Assembly (NCBI RefSeq): GCF_017591435.1
Contig: NC_059283.1
Coordinates: forward strand, 3,183,685 to 3,247,684
From: Portunus trituberculatus
Lineage: Eukaryota; Arthropoda; Malacostraca; Decapoda; Portunidae
Direction of reading: 5' to 3'
DNA: 64,000 nt
In this document: positions 60,990 through 64,000 of the stretch, piece after piece
How positions within the stretch are numbered: position 1 is the stretch's first letter
Layout of the letters: each line of letters starts with the position of its first letter
Position numbers and translations under genes: made by a program
Notes under the pieces: model-generated
Databases searched by the model: none
Told to the model about the DNA's origin: nothing
What the model saw: the letters and a program-made list of their open reading frames with translations, nothing else

Positions 60990-61120
60990 AGGTCTCCCAA
61001 ACTCACCTCGGGAACATGGACTGGCACTGCAGATCCTCCCAGGCAGTGATGGAGCGCCAGATCTCGCCAACAGTGTCCATCTGACGAGCGTCCTTCTCAG
61101 TCAGCACCTTCAGGCCCACG
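56888..61120 (-). CDS. Unrecognised gene, three internal exons (partial)
   Basis: Three - strand segments with good splice borders join in one frame: 61007-61120, 59991-60050 and 56888-56928. The joined text runs VGLKVLTEKDARQMDTVGEI, WRSITAWEDLQCQSMFPR, CDGPRALEIVNDVAVGGRR, then NAIDNVNQLPAYLY. The phases agree at both joins (phase 2 each), which is unlikely by chance for three such short pieces. The first piece needs an upstream exon ending in phase 2, and the last leaves phase 1, so both ends are missing. I do not recognise the family. The introns contain a SINE, a nested MITE pair, a LINE end and CA repeats. The remaining exons may lie beyond the window or beyond the Star-like gene on the other strand. 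Confidence 0.5.
57167..57654 (-). mobile_element. TTAA-flanked MITE, copy 6, split by a hAT-like element
   Basis: The copy is in reverse orientation (starts TCCTTTTAGTACTGG, ends GTACTGAAGAGG), flanked by TTAA and TTGA. A 273-bp element interrupts it at 57219-57491. Without the insert it would be the usual length of just over 200 bp. Confidence 0.85.
57219..57491. mobile_element. hAT-like MITE nested in copy 6
   Basis: The termini CAGGTGTCTCCAACTC and (reverse complement of the end) CAGGGGTCTCCAACTC differ at one base. They are flanked by an 8-bp duplication, GATTAGAC and GATTAGAT. Eight-bp duplications and CAGGG-type ends are typical of hAT elements. There is no open frame of note, so it is non-autonomous. 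Confidence 0.85.
58435..58745 (-). mobile_element. Second SINE type, reverse orientation
   Basis: On the - strand a tRNA-like head (GTGGTGAGCG ... GGTTCGAATCC ... CACCAC, B box at 58681-58691) is followed by a body with GCCACTAACGGGCGGAAGC. An A-rich tail (TAAAAAAAAAAA type, 58433-58443) ends it. The head-plus-body-plus-A-tail layout is that of a SINE. No clear target duplication was seen. Confidence 0.65.
58782..59072 (+). repeat. Decayed direct duplication, two copies of about 130 bp
   Basis: Both halves contain TTATGACACTAAACCTTC (or GGCACTAAGCCTTC), TAATGGAAG, TTCATGCTA and GATATTCCATTAGAA-like ends. The second copy is expanded by a GTGCCTGC repeat. Confidence 0.6.
59991..60050 (-). CDS. 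Unrecognised gene, exon u2
   Basis: The exon follows ctccccccacag and ends CGCAA|gtaaac. It encodes CDGPRALEIVNDVAVGGRR. Read through without splicing, the frame would stop two codons later. Confidence 0.5.
60332..60988. repeat. (CA)n arrays on both sides of the LINE end
   Basis: CA at 60332-60396 upstream and 60943-60988 downstream of the LINE fragment. Confidence 0.94.
60405..60835 (+). mobile_element. 3' end of a non-LTR retrotransposon (LINE)
   Basis: The open frame to 60782 encodes the C-terminal tail of a reverse transcriptase: MTYEERLKPMDLPTLEQRRE, RGDLIQVYKLINGMD, and later ETWNNLSEEVVSATSVHRFK. This tail is common in LINEs of the CR1/L2/Daphne type, though the exact clade is a guess. 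After the stop come two copies of ACTACAACTAGGTAAATA-like sequence, a typical short 3' repeat. The element is 5'-truncated and abuts a CA array at 60332-60396. Confidence 0.75.
61007..61120 (-). CDS. Unrecognised gene, exon u1
   Basis: It lies between tctctcttgcag and CCGAG|gtgagt. It has 37 full codons, well mixed and GC-rich within AT-rich flanks, including AWEDLQCQSMFP. Confidence 0.6.
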
Positions 61121-63117
61121 CTGCAAGAGAGAGGAGAGGAGTTAGTGATAAATGAACAGCAATATTGATAAAGGTAAACGGAAAAGATAAAAAAAAGGTA
61201 AAAATAAAGATTAAGAATAAAAGAAGGAAAGGAAATCATATGTCAATAATTCAAGAAAGATGCAACAATCTAAATAAATAAGTCATTATATTTCAAGATG
61301 CAAAAGAAAGAAGAGGAGTCAGTGATCAACTCTAAACTGATAAATAAACAGCAATATTGTTAAAGGTAACGGATGGAAGAGGGGAGGAAGGGGAATTGAA
61401 TTGTGAACATGAAAAGGAATACACGTAAAACAATATACATAAGGGAAGAAGAGGAATAAAGAATGGAAAAAAAATATATATATATATAAATAAAGAATAC
61501 AATATATTTCAAGATGCAGAAGAAAGGAGAGAGAAAAAGAGAGAGAAAAGGGTAATAAAAAAAGAAATGGAAATGGAAAAGCATATATGAAAGGAATGAA
61601 TGACAATACAAATAGATAATAAGCAATAAACTGCAGAGGAGAGAGGAATAAATAATGAATCATATGAACAGCAAATATGAATAAGGAAGAAAAGGAGGAA
61701 TGCATGAATTATAAATGGAGGAAGGGAGAGACAAAGGGAATAAACATCAGTGCAAACAAACAATAAGCAATAACTGGATTAATAAAAGGGAGAGGGAAAT
61801 GTAGGGCGGAGAGAAAAGAGAGAATTCACAGCAAATCATTAATAAAAAACAATAGTTGAATAAATAAAAGAGAGTAATATATATGAAGGAGAACATGAAA
61901 AAGGAAAATAACGGCAAATTATGAACAATTAATAACTGAATAAATAGAATAATCAAATAGAAGATGAAAAAACAAAATGCCAGATAAAAAGAACAAGTGT
62001 AAGAAAATAGATGATTGAAAATAAATGAACAACAGCGAATCATATACAACAAATAAATCAATTAATTAAATAGAGAATAAAACACAGAAAGGTGAATACA
62101 GAAAGAATACAGAAACGAAATTAAAAGCAAATCCAAATACACCAACGAACAAAACAGTGGAAAAACAAGAATATCTACAAACACCCTAATCTCCTGAAGT
62201 GGGTAGCGGCACGGGCGGCTCTTGACTTCACCCAGAACACCCTGAAGCCCATGGAAGCCTTTTACGGGGAATCTGAACCGCATGTACTTGAATACCGCCC
62301 GGGGACGCAATAAAATCAATCCGCGCAGAGAGTGAAGAGGTGTAAAGACAACGGAAAATAGTCTGCATGTGTTCTTACTGTTTATAAATTCACAAGGCTT
62401 ATTATTCATGCTAAGTAGTGTTGTATGGAGGTTTGTAATATATCATGTAAGTTGCCTATATTAAATGTTTTCTATATATGTAGGGAATGGAAAATTTGTT
62501 GGGATCGATATAGACTGGTTTACAGATTTACAAGGGTTATTATTTATAGTAAGTGGTGTTGTCTTGGAGTTTGAGATATAGTAGGTAAGGTGTATCATAT
62601 CATATACAGAGGCAAGGCAAATTTGGCAAGGAATTCATAGCAAAGATCGATATTAGTTGGAACACGACGTTAATCAGATAAGGGATATTATAATTCAGTC
62701 AATATAAAGTAAAAGCAACAGGGAATCTGCTCCGTATATTCTAACCGTAAAGGAGGTGAAATTAATGTCCAGAAGCGGTAGAATATAAAAAAAGAAAGAA
62801 TGAGAAAACCAGGGGAGATACAAGGAGTCATCAAGCATACAAGCAGCAGTATCCATTTAAAACATATCCTTTTGTGTATGAGTAAAAATTCGAGGAAAGC
62901 TGTACCTGAAGTCCATCCATAAGAAAAGAAAGAAAATTAAGAAATAAGTAGGTATGCTTCAAGTAAGAACAAGCACGTGTAGATTGGATGGCTTCTTGGA
63001 GCTTCCCTTATTTTCTTATCTGTATTATTATCTCAAAAAACCGTAAGTCTCATGAATACATTTACACGAACCAGCAAGTACAAATCATAAGACGTCAAGT
63101 TTATGAGTACGGTGAAA
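61121..63117. other. AT- and purine-rich stretch without supported genes
   Basis: The + strand is mainly A/G and A/T, which makes long Phe/Leu/Ser/Tyr frames on the - strand. A short GC-rich island at 62195-62330 stands out but has no clear splice borders. Confidence 0.55.
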
Positions 63118-63475
63118 AGTTATCATGTCTAGAGCAAAGTAATCATGTCTAGAGCAAAGTAATCATGTCTAGAGCAAAATAGTCATGTCTAGAGCAAAGT
63201 AATCATGTCTAGAGCAAAATAGTCATGTCTAGAGCAAGTAATCATGTCTAGAGCAAAGTAATCATGTCTAGAGCAAAGTAATCATGTCTAGAGCAAAGTT
63301 AATCATGTCTAGAGCAAAGTAATCATGTCTAGAGCAAAGTTATCATGTTTAGAGCAAAGCAATCATATCTAGAGCAAAGTAATCATATCTAGAGCAAAGT
63401 AATCATGTCTAAAGCAAGTAATCATGTCTAGAGCAAGTAATCATGTCTAGAGCAAAGTTATCATGTCTAGAGCTC
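63118..63475 (+). repeat. 20-bp minisatellite, about 18 copies
   Basis: The unit is close to AATCATGTCTAGAGCAAAGT. Copies differ by single bases and by 1-3 bp length changes (unit 18-21 bp). The copies are directly joined, with no spacers. Confidence 0.95.
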
Positions 63476-63744
63476 AAAACACTGGGTAACATTCAAAGCA
63501 GGTGTTTACAAGTAGCCCCGCGTTCCCCGTTACAAACAAACGAAAAAAAAAGGCAAACACAAAAAAAGGAGGTAGAATATTCGTAAGACAGAAGGTACTG
63601 GAATGTGCACGCGACCTGGGGCACGCTGCAGGAGACAAGGATGAACATTATAAGACCACGCACCGCTTCAAATAGCTGGCAGGAAAAGGAGATTGAGATT
63701 TTTTTTTTCTTTTTTTTTTATATTCCTAGAGGTCATGCCTTCAA

Positions 63745-63951
63745 TCCTTTCAGTACTGGGATATATTTTTACCTTGAGATTTGTGTTCGTTTAGGCCATT
63801 TTATTGACATTAGCAAAGATCTATGGAGGTCACAAGATTAATGGCAACAGTCTTCACTATTCTAATTCCCCCACATAAGTTTCTGAAGCTGTATAAAATC
63901 ACCAAATAGTAAGCAGAATGAATATGAAAATACGTCATGGTAATGAAGTGT
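63745..63951 (-). mobile_element. TTAA-flanked MITE, copy 7
   Basis: The copy is in reverse orientation, starting TCCTTTCAGTACTGGG, with TTAA at 63952-63955 and a changed left flank (TCAA). Confidence 0.82.
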
Positions 63952-64000
63952 TTAATCTGATAGGAGTTTTGGTGTTAGGGGGTGTTAGTGGGGGTGAGTA

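Noticed and set aside
61319..62061. Several Phe/Ile/Tyr-rich frames resembling membrane proteins on the - strand
   Set aside because: They arise from A-rich sequence. There is no hydrophobic helix pattern with polar loops, and no splice context.
62062..62409. Exon-like GC-rich island on the - strand
   Set aside because: It stands out by composition, but I could not find a matching acceptor and donor in one frame.
63118..63475. CRISPR-like array
   Set aside because: Units are joined head to tail with no variable spacers and the genome is eukaryotic. It is a minisatellite.

Overview
This is a eukaryotic, intron-rich genomic window, most likely from an arthropod and probably a decapod crustacean (crab, shrimp or crayfish type). 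The inference rests on an arthropod-like dishevelled gene, very dense long (GA)n and (CA)n microsatellites, tRNA-derived SINEs with CA tails, and GT-AG introns. There is no bacterial or viral gene content. Coding regions were assembled by hand from open frames, splice sites and phase matching; nothing was aligned to a database.

Layout. (1) 289-24051, + strand: the 3' part of a large gene for an acidic, disordered protein. Six exons join in one frame (1301 visible residues) and end in a CAAX-type tetrapeptide (CAVM). Its introns (1.8-10.2 kb and 10.7-21.1 kb) hold many long microsatellites, purine-rich tracts and decayed tandem repeats. (2) 24052-31373: convergent 3' regions, AT-rich and nearly free of microsatellites, with two weak candidate exons. 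(3) 31374-44063, - strand: a complete dishevelled (Wnt and planar polarity scaffold) in 14 coding exons, 809 aa, with DIX, basic, PDZ and DEP regions and the conserved C-terminal tail. A likely non-coding first exon ends at 46801 in a GC-rich island. (4) 44.1-50.6 kb: intergenic or promoter sequence with a SINE, a MITE and GC-rich islands. (5) 50655-56018, + strand: a complete five-exon gene for a 301-aa type II membrane protein with an FkbM-methyltransferase-like domain, of the type seen in Drosophila Star. (6) 56888-61120, - strand: three phase-compatible exons of a gene I do not recognise, with SINE, MITE/hAT and LINE insertions in and around it. (7) 61.1-64 kb: AT-rich sequence, an 18-copy 20-bp minisatellite and a MITE.

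Mobile elements. The clearest non-genic signal is a roughly 205-bp TTAA-flanked MITE family with seven copies here (CCCCTTCAGTAC termini, piggyBac-like). One copy is split by a 273-bp hAT-like MITE with an 8-bp target duplication. There are also two copies of a tRNA-Val-derived SINE, each flanked by CA repeats on both sides, a second SINE type on the - strand, and the 3' end of a LINE.

I find no convincing novel multi-gene system. The best candidates for something undescribed are the CAAX-ended acidic protein, the unrecognised - strand gene, and the MITE family. Dishevelled and a Star-like protein both relate to developmental signalling (Wnt/PCP, and EGFR-ligand trafficking in flies), but their proximity is not evidence of a functional link.
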